From positions 312,014-376,013 of the forward strand of contig NZ_KB900626.1 in the NCBI RefSeq assembly GCF_000379125.1: 64,000 nucleotides of DNA, given 5' to 3'. Origin of the DNA: Methylosinus sp. LW4 (lineage in GTDB: Bacteria > Pseudomonadota > Alphaproteobacteria > Rhizobiales > Beijerinckiaceae). The position numbers were made by a program, and so were the translations under genes. The notes beneath the pieces were generated by a model, which was not told where the DNA came from, searched no databases, and worked only from the letters and a program-made list of their open reading frames with translations. Positions 9,175 to 18,343 of the stretch are shown piece by piece (the first letter of the stretch is position 1; every line of letters starts with the position of its first letter).

Positions 9175-9635
9175 CAAACGCCCTCCCGCCGAGCCTCGGC
9201 CGCCGTCGTCCCTCACGCGGCGGGAGGGCCGGTTACACTCTGGTGGAGATGTTGGTCGTCCTGACCATCATCAGCCTGATCATCGGCCTCGTCGGCCCGC
9301 GTGTGCTGAACTATCTGGGCGAATCGCGCGTAAAGACGGCGCATCTGCAAATCGAGAGCTTCGCCTCGGCCCTCGACCTCTTCTTCATAGACGCGGGCCG
9401 CTATCCCTCCTCCTCCGAAGGGCTCGCCGCGCTGGTGGAACGCCCGAGCGGCGTGGACATCTGGAACGGGCCCTATGTGAAAGGCGGGCGGCTGCCCAAT
9501 GATCCATGGGGAAAGCCCTATATCTACCGCTTCCCCGTCGATCATGCGCCGCCTTACGAAATCAGCTCGCTCGGTTCGGATGGACAAGAGGGCGGCGTCG
9601 GCGCGGCGGCGGATATTTCCAATGTCGAGCGCTGA
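9171..9635 (+). CDS. gspG: Major pseudopilin GspG
   Basis: A 154-residue prepilin-like protein. A 20-residue basic leader ends in RAG, followed by YTLVEM: the prepilin peptidase site with Glu at position +5 of the mature protein, then a hydrophobic helix. The C-terminal half carries the GspG signature of Pro/Gly-rich loops around DPWGKPY and YEISSLGSDGQEGG, which in the family binds calcium. It builds the pseudopilus shaft. No prepilin peptidase (gspO) gene lies in this window. Confidence 0.95.
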   Translation: MTNALPPSLGRRRPSRGGRAGYTLVEMLVVLTIISLIIGLVGPRVLNYLGESRVKTAHLQIESFASALDLFFIDAGRYPSSSEGLAALVERPSGVDIWNGPYVKGGRLPNDPWGKPYIYRFPVDHAPPYEISSLGSDGQEGGVGAAADISNVER

Positions 9636-10176
9636 TCGCCAGGATTATCGCGGGGAAGGCCGGAAGTCTCGCGTTCACGCCGAGAAGCGCGCGAAGCCGC
9701 TGTTTCGAAGCGGGCGGGAAAGCGCCGAGAGGCCGCGGCCTCTCATCGATCGGGCGGGCTTCACTCTCGTGGAAACGATGGCCGTGATGATGATCGTCGC
9801 TCTCGTCTCTGGTCTCGCCCTCGCATGGACCTTCGGCTCCGGCCGCTCGAAATTGAAGGCGGTCGCGCTCGAAGCCGCGGCTCTGCTCAGGCGCGAGCGG
9901 CTCGGAGCCATGTTGAGCGGCCATCCTCGCCACGTCGCCCTCGACGTCTCGGCGCGCCTGCTGGTCGGCGAGAGCGGGGGTAAGGTCGTGGCGCCGCAGG
10001 ATGTCACGCTCGACCTTCTTGCCGCGGATGGGGAGAATGGCGCCTTGCGGGCGGTGACGCGCTTCGAGCCTGACGGCGCCTCCACCGGCGCCATTCTCGC
10101 TTTCGTGCGGGAGGGCGCGCGCTATGACGTGCGCGTCGACTGGTTCAGCGGAAAGGTCTCGGTCGATGCGCCGTGA
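9622..10176 (+). CDS. gspH: Minor pseudopilin GspH
   Basis: A 184-residue prepilin-like protein. The ATG at 9622 overlaps the end of gspG by 14 bases; a longer frame upstream lies wholly inside gspG and is unlikely to be used. A long basic leader of about 45 residues precedes RAGFTLVETM, the prepilin peptidase site, and then a hydrophobic helix. The rest has the GspH/FimT layout (LKAVALEAAALLRRERLGAM). Minor pseudopilins cap the pseudopilus. The leader is longer than usual, so a start inside it is possible. Confidence 0.85.
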   Translation: MSSADRQDYRGEGRKSRVHAEKRAKPLFRSGRESAERPRPLIDRAGFTLVETMAVMMIVALVSGLALAWTFGSGRSKLKAVALEAAALLRRERLGAMLSGHPRHVALDVSARLLVGESGGKVVAPQDVTLDLLAADGENGALRAVTRFEPDGASTGAILAFVREGARYDVRVDWFSGKVSVDAP

Positions 10177-10585
10177 CCGAATCTCACGCCGGGCGGGATT
10201 CACGCTCATCGAGGCGCTGGTGGCGCTCGCCATTCTGACGGCCTTCGCCGCCGCGCTCGGCCCGCAGCTTTTCCACGCGCGCGGCGCGCTCGTCAAAGGC
10301 AAAGGGCGCGTCGCCGCCGATGCGCTGCTGCGCTCGCTCATCGAGGGGCCTTTCGATCGCGCCGGGTCGCTCGATGCGCGGGAAGGCGAAACCGGCGGCT
10401 TTCGCTGGCGCGTCATCGTCGAGCCCATCTCTCTCGAGGCGCCCGTGCTTGAAGAAGCGTCGGCGGCGAAGGACAAAGACGGAGCCGACGCACGCAAATG
10501 GTCGGCCTATCGCGTCGAGGCGCGCGTCGCTTGGGGCGGTCAGTCGGTCGCGGCGGAGACGATCCGTCTCGCGCTCGTTCATTAG
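10166..10585 (+). CDS. gspI: Minor pseudopilin GspI
   Basis: A 139-residue prepilin-like protein. The ATG at 10166 overlaps gspH and gives a short basic leader ending in RRAG before FTLIEALVAL, a standard prepilin peptidase site with Glu +5. The C-terminal domain ends with the YRVEARVAW segment expected in GspI. It is believed to nucleate the tip complex with GspJ and GspK. The assignment as GspI rests on order and this C-terminal motif. Confidence 0.88.
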   Translation: MRRDRISRRAGFTLIEALVALAILTAFAAALGPQLFHARGALVKGKGRVAADALLRSLIEGPFDRAGSLDAREGETGGFRWRVIVEPISLEAPVLEEASAAKDKDGADARKWSAYRVEARVAWGGQSVAAETIRLALVH

Positions 10586-10605
10586 GCGTATTCGGGAGGA
10601 AGGCC

Positions 10606-11379
10606 TTGGAAGCTCGTGCGGACAAAGGACGGCGCGGAGGTTTCACTCTCGTCGAGACTCTGGCCGCGCTCGCGGTGACCACGTCGATCATCGTCGGCGC
10701 AGCAACGCTGATCCACCATGTCGTCTTTCATTTCGACCATGGCGTGCGCGGCGTCGATGACGCCGAACGTTTCGCCCTCGCCATGGAGCGTCTCGCCCGC
10801 GATTTCGGCGCAGCGAGCTATGCGACGTCGACGCCGACCGGCGCGGCGACGCGCATCGCCCCTGCGCCCGGCGCCGCGCCGGGCAAGACGCCGGAGGAGC
10901 CGCTGGCTCTGGTCGCATTCGATGGCGCCGCCGAAAGGCTCGTCTTCGTGACGTCGAGCGCGGTCGGCGCGCGGGCGGCGCGGGAAGAGATCGTCACGCT
11001 TTCGGTCGAGACCATGGGCGAAGACGGCGCGCGTCTCGTCCGCCGGCGCACGCCGTGGCTCGGGCCGCGCGTGGGCGTCGACGACGGGCCGGCGCGAGAC
11101 CTCGTCGTTCTGCTCGAGGGGCGTTTCGACATATCCTTCGCCTATGGGCGCGTCGAGCAAGGGGCTACGAGCTGGAGCGCCGACTGGCGCGGCGAGACCG
11201 AGCTGCCGCGCCTCGTTCGCCTCGATCTGCGGGACAAGGACACGGGAGAACGGCTCTTTCCGGGAGCCGAGTTCGTTCTGCGCGCCGACGCGCCGGCCGC
11301 CTGCGCGAGTGCGGATTCGAAATGTCTTCCCGCCAGGGGAAGAGAGCCGGAGGCGCCGCCGCGGCGAACGCCGACGTGA
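10606..11379 (+). CDS. gspJ: Minor pseudopilin GspJ
   Basis: A 257-residue prepilin-like protein. TTG at 10606 is the likely start: GGGAGGAAGG lies immediately upstream and the leader is then only about 12 residues before GGFTLVETLA. Starting at an ATG further upstream would place the start deep inside gspI. After the hydrophobic helix come the longer beta-rich domain and WSADWRG and LPRLVRLDL motifs that resemble GspJ. It overlaps gspK at its 3' end. Confidence 0.85.
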   Translation: MEARADKGRRGGFTLVETLAALAVTTSIIVGAATLIHHVVFHFDHGVRGVDDAERFALAMERLARDFGAASYATSTPTGAATRIAPAPGAAPGKTPEEPLALVAFDGAAERLVFVTSSAVGARAAREEIVTLSVETMGEDGARLVRRRTPWLGPRVGVDDGPARDLVVLLEGRFDISFAYGRVEQGATSWSADWRGETELPRLVRLDLRDKDTGERLFPGAEFVLRADAPAACASADSKCLPARGREPEAPPRRTPT

Positions 11380-12281
11380 AGAACGCTCGCTGTCTTCGAT
11401 CGCGCAGGGGCGTCGTCCTCGTCGCCGTTTTGTGGATGATCGCGCTGCTCTCGGCGCTCGCCATGGCGGCCTCGACGAGCTTGCGCAGCTTCGCGGGACT
11501 GCTGGCGATCGACCGCGACCGCGTTCAGGCCGAGGCGCTGATCGGCGCAGGCGTCGAGGTCGGAGGCGATCTGCTGCTCAAATATAACCGCCGGCCTCTG
11601 CTCCCGGTGGAGACGCGTTTTTCGTTGCGAAGCGGGGAGGGGCGCGTCCGAATGAGCGATGAGCTCGGCCGGATCGACATCAACAAGGCGCCCGTCGAAA
11701 CGCTCACGTCTCTGTTCGCCGGTCTCGGCGTGGAGGACGCCGGGACGGTGGCGCGCGCCATCGTGCGCTGGCGGGACCCGACCGATGCGTCCCCGGCGCC
11801 GAAGCCGGCGCAAAAGCCCGAAACTGCCGAAACGCGCTGTTTCGAGCAGACATTTTCCAATGTCGATCAGTTGGCGCAGATTCCCGCTGTTCCCGCCGAA
11901 TATGCGGCCCTCGTCGCGCCTTTCGTCACCGTCTTCGGCGAGGAGACGGTGAACGCGGCGACCGCCTCGGCAGAAGTGTTGCGCTTGTTGCCGCAAATGA
12001 CAGAGGCTCGCGTCGAGCGGCTGCTGGAGGCGCGTGCGACCGCACGGCTCGACGCGGCGGAGATCGAGCAAATTCTCGGCCCCGCGGCGCGCTATGCCAA
12101 ATCCGCAGGCCACAACGTCGCTCGGCTGGAAATCGCCGTCGCGCTCGCCGACGGCTTTTCCTCCGTGGCCGAGGCGATCATCGTCGCTCTGCCGAAAGAC
12201 AGCGAGCCATTTCGTGTTCTTGCTTTTCGGCAATCGCCTCGGCCCACGGCCTATGCCGAGGCCTATTCCCGGAGAGAATGA
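11322..12281 (+). CDS. gspK: Minor pseudopilin GspK
   Basis: A 319-residue protein. The ATG at 11322 gives a basic leader followed by RRGVVLVAVLWM; the usual Glu at +5 is replaced by Val, as is normal for GspK, the tip pseudopilin. DELGRIDINKAP and the helix-hairpin-helix-like ETLTSLF segment are typical GspK features, and the large alpha domain follows. It overlaps gspJ by 58 bases. gspL starts directly after its stop. Confidence 0.9.
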   Translation: MSSRQGKRAGGAAAANADVKNARCLRSRRGVVLVAVLWMIALLSALAMAASTSLRSFAGLLAIDRDRVQAEALIGAGVEVGGDLLLKYNRRPLLPVETRFSLRSGEGRVRMSDELGRIDINKAPVETLTSLFAGLGVEDAGTVARAIVRWRDPTDASPAPKPAQKPETAETRCFEQTFSNVDQLAQIPAVPAEYAALVAPFVTVFGEETVNAATASAEVLRLLPQMTEARVERLLEARATARLDAAEIEQILGPAARYAKSAGHNVARLEIAVALADGFSSVAEAIIVALPKDSEPFRVLAFRQSPRPTAYAEAYSRRE

Positions 12282-13334
12282 ATGCCGCGCTTCGGTCTTC
12301 TCGTCCGCTGGCTGGATGTCCTATGTGGCCTCGTCCTGCGCGTCGGTGAAATGCGGCGCAATCGCAATATGTTGCGTGTTGCGCGCTCCGAGGGACAGGT
12401 TTCGGTTCGCGCGGGCGCTGGTCCCGAGGCGTCGCTCGTCGCCGCCGTGACGGTCGGCCACAGGCCGCCGGACGAGGTTCTGCGACGCGCGAAAGACGGC
12501 TTCCTCGTGCTCGAATGGCCGCGCGACAAGACCATCACGCGTACCCTGGGGCTGCCGGCGCAAGCACGAGATTTTCTTGCCGGCGTCATCGCCAACCAGC
12601 TCGATCGTCTCTCGCCATGGCCGCTCAATCAGATTCTCTACGGCCATGCGGCGACGCCCTTGGCGGATGCGAGCCGACTGGCCGTGCGGGTGCTGATCGT
12701 GAGGAAGGCCGATGTCGACGCCGTGCGGGCCGAGCTCGCCGAAATGGGCCTGAAGGTCGATCGAGTCGAGAGCGCTCCGTACGCCGGGGATAAGCCTGTC
12801 GCCTTCTGGTCGAGTAGCGCGTCGCAAGCCGACGCGGCGTCGCGTCGGCGCTTGCGCCTTTTTATCGGCGCCGGCGTCGCCGCCTATGTCGCGGTTTGCA
12901 TGCTGATCGTCGTGGCGGGCTCGATCGTCACGAACGCGCTTCAGGAGGAGACGGAATCGCTCACGGCTCGCACGCGCGCACTCCAAAAACGCGCCGACGC
13001 CGCCAAAAATCCGAGCGCGATCCAGGCGCTGCCTCCCACCGAGCGCGCTTGGATTTGGAAAGAGGCGTCGACGCCCGTCGTCGCGCTCGTCGACGCATTG
13101 TCGCACGCCATTCCCGACGACGCCTATCTGGAAAGCCTGTCTGTGGAGGCGGGCAAGCTGCGCATTTCAGGACTCGCCGACGACGCGCCGCCGCTCATCG
13201 ACGCCCTCGAGAAAACCGGCCGCTTCTTCGATGCGCATTTCTCCGCCCCGACGACGCGCGCCTCCGACGGCAGGCTGTTCCGTTTCGGCATAGAGGCCAA
13301 TCTCGCTGCGGGCGCGACGAAGAAGGGAAAATGA
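12282..13334 (+). CDS. gspL: GspL-like inner-membrane protein (PilN-type)
   Basis: A 350-residue bitopic protein. The N-terminal 185 residues would be the cytoplasmic actin-like domain that binds GspE. A membrane helix lies near residues 193-217, followed by a coiled region with an ALQKRADAAK segment and a periplasmic ferredoxin-like domain (DDAYLESLSVEAGKLRISG) of the PilN/GspL type. The cytoplasmic part is shorter than in canonical GspL. The ATG directly follows the gspK stop, and the stop overlaps the gspM start as ATGA. The role as the link between ATPase and platform is inferred from position and layout. Confidence 0.8.
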   Translation: MPRFGLLVRWLDVLCGLVLRVGEMRRNRNMLRVARSEGQVSVRAGAGPEASLVAAVTVGHRPPDEVLRRAKDGFLVLEWPRDKTITRTLGLPAQARDFLAGVIANQLDRLSPWPLNQILYGHAATPLADASRLAVRVLIVRKADVDAVRAELAEMGLKVDRVESAPYAGDKPVAFWSSSASQADAASRRRLRLFIGAGVAAYVAVCMLIVVAGSIVTNALQEETESLTARTRALQKRADAAKNPSAIQALPPTERAWIWKEASTPVVALVDALSHAIPDDAYLESLSVEAGKLRISGLADDAPPLIDALEKTGRFFDAHFSAPTTRASDGRLFRFGIEANLAAGATKKGK

Positions 13335-13897
13335 TCGTGTCCATCGACTTCGATTTCGAGCTCGATCGCGAACAGAGCCTCGCGCTCGGCGGGCTCGCGC
13401 TGCTCTTTCTCCTTTGCAGTGTGGCGGCGGCCGTCTCGATTCATGCCGGGAACGACGCCGCCGAAGAGGCCGCCCAGCGACGCGCCATCCTTGCGCAGGT
13501 GGAGGCGGCGCAGCGCCGAAGCGGGCCGGGCGCAACGCACGCCGCGATCGCGCCGGAGGCGGCCTTTCTAGCGGCGCCGACCGAAGGGCAGGCGAGCGCC
13601 CTGTTGCAGGCGCATGTCACCCGGCTCGTCACCGCGAGGCGCGCCAGCGTCGCGTCTTCCACGACGCAGCCGGCGACGCGCGATGACGTCCCCGACGTCA
13701 TACGACTCAGGGTGATGTTCGACATGGAGCTTTCGGCTTTGCAGGCGATGCTGTACGAGCTGGAGACAGGGGCTCCCTATGTGTTCGTCGACTCATTCGT
13801 CGTTTCGCCGCAACGCGGCGCTCGAGGCGCGGCGGAGCAGCCGCTTTTGCGCGTCACCTTGGATCTGAAAGCCCTATGGCGCAGAACTCGCACATGA
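13331..13897 (+). CDS. gspM: GspM-like type II secretion protein
   Basis: A 188-residue protein with a short cytoplasmic tail, one membrane helix near residues 17-36, an Ala/Gln/Arg-rich coiled segment, and a small periplasmic alpha/beta domain (VIRLRVMFDMELSALQAMLYELE). This is the GspM type II subtype layout. The start overlaps the gspL stop as ATGA. Its family partner is GspL. Confidence 0.8.
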   Translation: MIVSIDFDFELDREQSLALGGLALLFLLCSVAAAVSIHAGNDAAEEAAQRRAILAQVEAAQRRSGPGATHAAIAPEAAFLAAPTEGQASALLQAHVTRLVTARRASVASSTTQPATRDDVPDVIRLRVMFDMELSALQAMLYELETGAPYVFVDSFVVSPQRGARGAAEQPLLRVTLDLKALWRRTRT

Positions 13898-14364
13898 AAG
13901 CGTGGCGTTTATCCATAATCCTTCTCGTCTCGGTGGGGAGCGTCGCCAACTCCGAGCAGATCGACGCGCGCGCCAAGCTCAATCCGCTCGCGCGTCTCGA
14001 ACTGAAGAATTTCGCCGAGACGCTACGGCGGCCGCTTTTCTCGGCGACGCGGCGTCCGCCTCCATCACCCCCTGCCGTCGTGCATCGGGAGCCGCCGCCG
14101 GCGCCTCCGCCGGACCCGCCTCCTTTGGCGCTGGTCGGCGTCTTGGCGGATGATCAAGGTCCGCGCGCTTTCGTCCGCACGAGTCCTACAGCCAAAATCC
14201 GTATTCTGCGGCAAGGCGAACAGGTCGAAAGTTGGACTGTGGTGGAGATCCGGCCGCAGCGGATGGTCATCGGCCGCGACACGCGCACCAGTGTCGTAAC
14301 GATGTTCTCATCCAAAATGCGTCAGCAAAATCCTGAGGCGGCGTCGGCCAAGGCCGAAAAATAA
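13894..14364 (+). CDS. GspN/GspC-like periplasmic protein of the type II secretion operon
   Basis: A 156-residue protein. ATG at 13894 overlaps the gspM stop as ATGA, like the other junctions here; an alternative ATG lies at 13876. An N-terminal hydrophobic segment (signal peptide or anchor) is followed by an AETLRRPLFSATRRPP motif, a run of prolines, then a beta-rich domain beginning LALVGVLAD and containing VESWTVVEIRPQRMVI. The RPLF-X-Pro-rich-LxGV pattern is seen in GspN and in the homology region of GspC, which contacts the secretin. No other GspC gene is present, so it may replace GspC. Last intact gene of the operon. Confidence 0.7.
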   Translation: MKAWRLSIILLVSVGSVANSEQIDARAKLNPLARLELKNFAETLRRPLFSATRRPPPSPPAVVHREPPPAPPPDPPPLALVGVLADDQGPRAFVRTSPTAKIRILRQGEQVESWTVVEIRPQRMVIGRDTRTSVVTMFSSKMRQQNPEAASAKAEK

Positions 14365-14399
14365 ATAGACGGTCGTCTGCGCGGCGTTCGCATGCGCCT

Positions 14400-14790
14400 G
14401 TGGATGAGAAGCCCTTCGAGACGTTCAATGTCATTCTGCTCGTCGATGTGACGCCGGCGTCGCTCACAATGGTGCTGACGACAGCGAATTTCAACGCGAC
14501 GGGGCGTGTTCCCGCTTCGCCGCCGCAGGCGACACAGGCGAAGGTCGAGAAGCAGAAGGACAAGACGATAGAGATCGTCGCCGACGGGAGCGTCTATCTC
14601 GACGGTCGCGCGACGACGAAGGATGAGCTGGCGGGCCGGCTCGCGGGCGTGTCGCCGGAGACAGCCTTTCTCATTCGCGCCGACTGCGCTGTCGCCTTGC
14701 AGAGCTTCATCGACGTCGCCGGGATTTTGAAAAAAAGCACATTTTCACAGCTCTTTCCGATCCCCGCTTTCGAAATCGCCACCAGACTTC
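14400..14790 (+). pseudogene. Decayed ExbD/TolR-family gene
   Basis: The frame from 14400 matches an ExbD protein in order: DEKPFETFNVILLVDV at the membrane segment, then TIEIVADGSVYLDGR, DELAGRLAG, FLIRAD and ALQSFIDVAGILKK. Several things point to decay. No ATG and ribosome-binding site begin it: homologous codons run upstream of the GTG at 14400 without a start. The transmembrane helix is broken by a TPAS stretch just after the conserved Asp. After a run of A residues near 14730 the C-terminal match is lost and the frame runs into the antisense of the next gene. ExbD works with ExbB and TonB to energise outer-membrane receptors; no exbB or tonB is nearby. It lies convergent to the end of the siderophore operon. 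Confidence 0.65.
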
Positions 14791-14802
14791 GGTGCGAATT
14801 CA

Positions 14803-16287
14803 CTAAAATGAGCTTTTTTCTCCGCTGCCGAGCGCCATGTAGAGAGCGACAGTGTCGACGAGTCGCTGGGCGTCGGTCCGAATGCGAGAGATCGAGGCGT
14901 CGAGATAGGCGCGTTGCGCATCGACGACGGCGAGGCGCGACACGTCGCCGTATCGCTGCTGCGAACGAATTTTGTCCAGAAACTTTCTCGACGCGGCTTC
15001 GGCGATGCGAGCCTCGCGAACAGCGCGCGCGTCGCCCTGTAAGGCGCGCAAGCAATCCGCGACATTCTGGAATGCATTGACGACTGCCGAGCGATATCGC
15101 GCGTCGGCCTGGGCGAGTTCGGCCTCGGCGGCGCGTTGCTTGTTCAGAAGCGTCATGCCGTCGAAGACAGGCTGCGCGACAGTGCCTGCGAGCGTATAGA
15201 AACCCGCGCCCGGCGTGAAGAGCTGCGCAAGCGTAAAGGCGCTGGCGCCGCCATTGGCGGTCAGCACGACATTGGGCAGTCGCGCGGCGACGGCGACGCC
15301 GATCTGCGCGCTCGCGGAGTGGACGCTCGCTTCCGCCGCCTTGATGTCTGGACGTTGCGCGACGAGTCGCGAAGGCAGGCTGACCGGAAGATCGCGCGGA
15401 AGCGTCAGCTCCGAAAGCTCGAAGGTTTCGGCGATCGCCTGTGACGGGTAGCGACCGGTGAGCGCCGCGAGCAGATTGCGCTGCTGCGCGAGACGGCTTT
15501 CCAAAGGCGGCAGAGTCTGACGCGCCCGCGCCACGGCGGACTGCTGCGAAAGAATATCTGTTCCAGCGACGGCGCCATAGGCGAATTGCCGTTCGAGCAG
15601 GGCCGAGCGCTCCTCTTCGAGAACGACGATCCGCCGCGTGGCCGCGATCTGGCCGCGCAGCGACGCCTCCTCGATCGCCGCCTCGGCGACATTGGCCGCC
15701 AGCGTCAGATAGGCCGCCTGCTTTTGCCAGCTCTGGATCTCTCGCTGGGCCTCCAACGACTCGACGGCGCGTCGATTGGCTCCCCAAAAGTCGGGCGCGT
15801 AGCTGATCTGCACCTGCTTGGTGAAAAAGGAATAGGCCTGCTGCGTCACGCTCGTGCTGGTGGAGTCGCCCGAGGCGAGTGTATAATTCGAGTTCGAATT
15901 CAGACTCGCCTGCGGCAGGAGCGAGCCCTTCGCCGCGTCGGCATCGTATCGAGCGACGCGGATCGCCGCCTCGGCGGCCTCTAATGTCGGACTGTGGGAA
16001 ATCGCCTCTTCGACGAGGTCATTCAGAGGCTTGGAACGGAAAGCCATCCACCACCGACCTGGAACTTCCGCGCCTTCACGGAATTGTTGGCCGTTGCCGG
16101 GCGAGGTTGTCTTTTCCGGCGTGAAGCGCTCGACCGCAGGCGCGATGGGCGCCTCGAAATCGGGGCCGATTGCGCAACCCGCGAGCGACGCCGGAAACAA
16201 GAAGGCGAGAAACATTCGCGGAAGCGCGCCGTTGGCGCTGCGCCGCCGTATTACGCGCTTTCCTCCGGGACGGGCAAAGATCGACAT
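14803..16287 (-). CDS. RND/ABC efflux outer-membrane factor, NodT-type lipoprotein
   Basis: A 494-residue TolC-like protein. The ATG at 16287 lies 16 bases after the macB-like stop; an alternative is 16215. A signal segment ends in LAGC, a lipobox, followed by AIGPDFEAP as in NodT/OprM-type factors. Two repeated outer-membrane efflux domains follow, with long helices (EAAEAAIRVARYDADAAKGSLLPQ) and LVAQRPDIKAAE, a family signature. It forms the outer-membrane tunnel for the MacA/MacB pump encoded just upstream. It is the last gene of the minus-strand siderophore operon. Confidence 0.9.
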   Translation of the reverse strand: MSIFARPGGKRVIRRRSANGALPRMFLAFLFPASLAGCAIGPDFEAPIAPAVERFTPEKTTSPGNGQQFREGAEVPGRWWMAFRSKPLNDLVEEAISHSPTLEAAEAAIRVARYDADAAKGSLLPQASLNSNSNYTLASGDSTSTSVTQQAYSFFTKQVQISYAPDFWGANRRAVESLEAQREIQSWQKQAAYLTLAANVAEAAIEEASLRGQIAATRRIVVLEEERSALLERQFAYGAVAGTDILSQQSAVARARQTLPPLESRLAQQRNLLAALTGRYPSQAIAETFELSELTLPRDLPVSLPSRLVAQRPDIKAAEASVHSASAQIGVAVAARLPNVVLTANGGASAFTLAQLFTPGAGFYTLAGTVAQPVFDGMTLLNKQRAAEAELAQADARYRSAVVNAFQNVADCLRALQGDARAVREARIAEAASRKFLDKIRSQQRYGDVSRLAVVDAQRAYLDASISRIRTDAQRLVDTVALYMALGSGEKSSF

Positions 16288-16303
16288 GGAGGAACGGGCG
16301 CGC

Positions 16304-18343
16304 TCAATCACGGGCGAGCGCCTCCACAGGGTCGAGCCGCGCCGCGCTGCGCGCCGGAAAATAGCCGAAAATAATGCCAGTCGCCGTGGCGCAGACGACC
16401 GCAGAGAGTATCGCCGAAAGAGATAGGCGCAACTCCCATTTCGGCGGAAGGAAATATCCGACGCCCCAACAAGCCAGATAGGAAAGCGCGACGCCGATCG
16501 CGGCGCCGACGAGACAGACCACAACGGCCTCGATGAGGAATTGGCGTCGGATGTCTCCTTGCCGCGCGCCCACGGCGATGCGCACGCCGATTTCGCGCGC
16601 GCGCTCGGACACAGACACCAGCATGATGTTCATGACGCCGATGCCGCCGACCGTGAGCGAGATGACGCCGATCGCGGCGAGAAGCAGCGACATGGAATTG
16701 AAGAAGGCGAGGCCGGACCTGATGCGCTCGGCCAAATTGAACACCACGAAATCCTTGACCCTGTGCCGACGGGTGAGAAATGGCGTCATCTTTTCCTCGG
16801 CGACGGCCGGCGGCTCGCCGTCGCGCAGAGCCACGACGATGCTGTCGAGATAGCTGCGTCCGATCAGTCGCGCCCCGGCGGTGGTGTGGGGAACCCACAC
16901 ATTGAGCTTGGAGCCGCCCCGGCTCTCCTGCTGGTAGTTCCTGCCGGTGACGCCGACGATGACGCAAGGCAGCTTGCCGACGTAGAGCGTCTGGCCGATC
17001 GGGTTGGCGCTTCCAAAGAATCGCAGCCTCACATTGGCGTCGATCACCACGACCTGCGCCTGTCTCGAAATATCGTCGCGGTTGAAGCCGGCTCCCTGCG
17101 CGATCGGCAAGCCGGTCATCTCGAAATAATTCACTCCGACGCCGGTGACGCTGGCCGAACCGCTGGACGCGCGATGGCGCAACAACGCAGATTGCGCCAT
17201 TTGCGGACTGGCGTCCTCGACGTAGTCCTGTCGACGTAGCGCTTCGACATCCGCGCTGGTCAGAGTCTGAATGCGTGTGGCGTCAGGGTCGCCCCAGTCC
17301 TTGCCCGGATAGATCTCGAGCGTGTTCGTCCTGACGCCCTTGAGATCGTCGGCGATGAAGCGTTGAGCGGCTTCGCCGAGCGCCACCATAGTGACGACAG
17401 ATACGATTCCGATGACGACGCCGAGCAAAGTGAGGGCCGTGCGCAGGCGATGGCCGAGGAGCGCGACGACCGCCATGTGACCCGCATCGAGGAAGCGCGG
17501 CCAAACGCCCTCCCTCGAAGGCGTAGCCGATCGCGGCCGTTCGTCGGTCTGTTCGGCCGGCGCAGCGACGCCAGGGCCGGCTGCGGCTTCCCGAGACGTC
17601 TCGACGCCGGCCGTCGCGGGCCGACTTACTACGCCTTCCGCCGCATCCTTCATCACGTCTGACACGATACGGCCGTCAGCCACCGTGATGATTCGCTGCG
17701 CATGCGCGGCGACCACAGGGTCGTGCGTCGCCAAGATTAATGTATGGCCCAGCCGATTCAAATCCAGTAGCAGCTTCATCACCTCGGCGCCGGTCGCGCT
17801 GTCGAGCGCGCCGGTCGGCTCATCGGCGAGGATCACTTGGCCGCCATTCATCAGGGCGCGCGCGATGGACACACGCTGTTGTTGTCCGCCCGAGAGTTGA
17901 TTGGGGCGATGGTCCAGGCGCTCCTCGAGGCCTAGGCGTTCCAGCAGGACCCGCGCGCGCTGATGGCGCTGCTTCGCCTCCATTCCCACATAGATCGCGG
18001 GGATCTCGACATTGGCTCTGGCGGAGAGTTGAGGCAGCAGATTGTAGCGCTGGAACACAAATCCGAAATGGGCGCGTCGAAGCTCGGCGAGCTGATCCGG
18101 GACGAGCGTCGACGTGTCTCGCCCCGCGACTCGATAGCTTCCGTCGCTCAATCGATCGAGGCAGCCCAGAATATTCATCAGCGTGGACTTTCCCGAGCCG
18201 GAGGCGCCCACGAGAGCGACCATCTCGCCCTCGCGGATATCGAGATCGATTCCGCGCAAGGCGTAGATCTCCTGTGCGCCGGCCGCGTATCGGCGCTTTG
18301 CTCCGCGGAGCTCGAGCAAGGATGCGCGGATCGTTGCTCCCAT
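16304..18343 (-). CDS. macB: MacB-type ABC exporter
   Basis: A 679-residue fusion of ATPase and permease. The ATPase domain (to about residue 235) has Walker [13 protein letters not shown], signature [15 protein letters not shown] and Walker [14 protein letters not shown] linker rich in Ala and Glu leads to the first membrane helix near residue 290, a periplasmic MacB domain, and three C-terminal helices with the [10 protein letters not shown] motif. MacB pumps drive export of substrates from the periplasm through MacA and a TolC-like factor; substrates in the family include macrolides, peptides and pyoverdine (PvdT). The start overlaps the macA stop. The siderophore-gene setting favours a siderophore or related compound, but this is inference. 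Confidence 0.92.
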   Translation of the reverse strand: MGATIRASLLELRGAKRRYAAGAQEIYALRGIDLDIREGEMVALVGASGSGKSTLMNILGCLDRLSDGSYRVAGRDTSTLVPDQLAELRRAHFGFVFQRYNLLPQLSARANVEIPAIYVGMEAKQRHQRARVLLERLGLEERLDHRPNQLSGGQQQRVSIARALMNGGQVILADEPTGALDSATGAEVMKLLLDLNRLGHTLILATHDPVVAAHAQRIITVADGRIVSDVMKDAAEGVVSRPATAGVETSREAAAGPGVAAPAEQTDERPRSATPSREGVWPRFLDAGHMAVVALLGHRLRTALTLLGVVIGIVSVVTMVALGEAAQRFIADDLKGVRTNTLEIYPGKDWGDPDATRIQTLTSADVEALRRQDYVEDASPQMAQSALLRHRASSGSASVTGVGVNYFEMTGLPIAQGAGFNRDDISRQAQVVVIDANVRLRFFGSANPIGQTLYVGKLPCVIVGVTGRNYQQESRGGSKLNVWVPHTTAGARLIGRSYLDSIVVALRDGEPPAVAEEKMTPFLTRRHRVKDFVVFNLAERIRSGLAFFNSMSLLLAAIGVISLTVGGIGVMNIMLVSVSERAREIGVRIAVGARQGDIRRQFLIEAVVVCLVGAAIGVALSYLACWGVGYFLPPKWELRLSLSAILSAVVCATATGIIFGYFPARSAARLDPVEALARD

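Noticed and set aside
7951..9216. Long minus-strand open frame
   Set aside because: Antisense of gspF with biased Arg/Asp/Gly composition.
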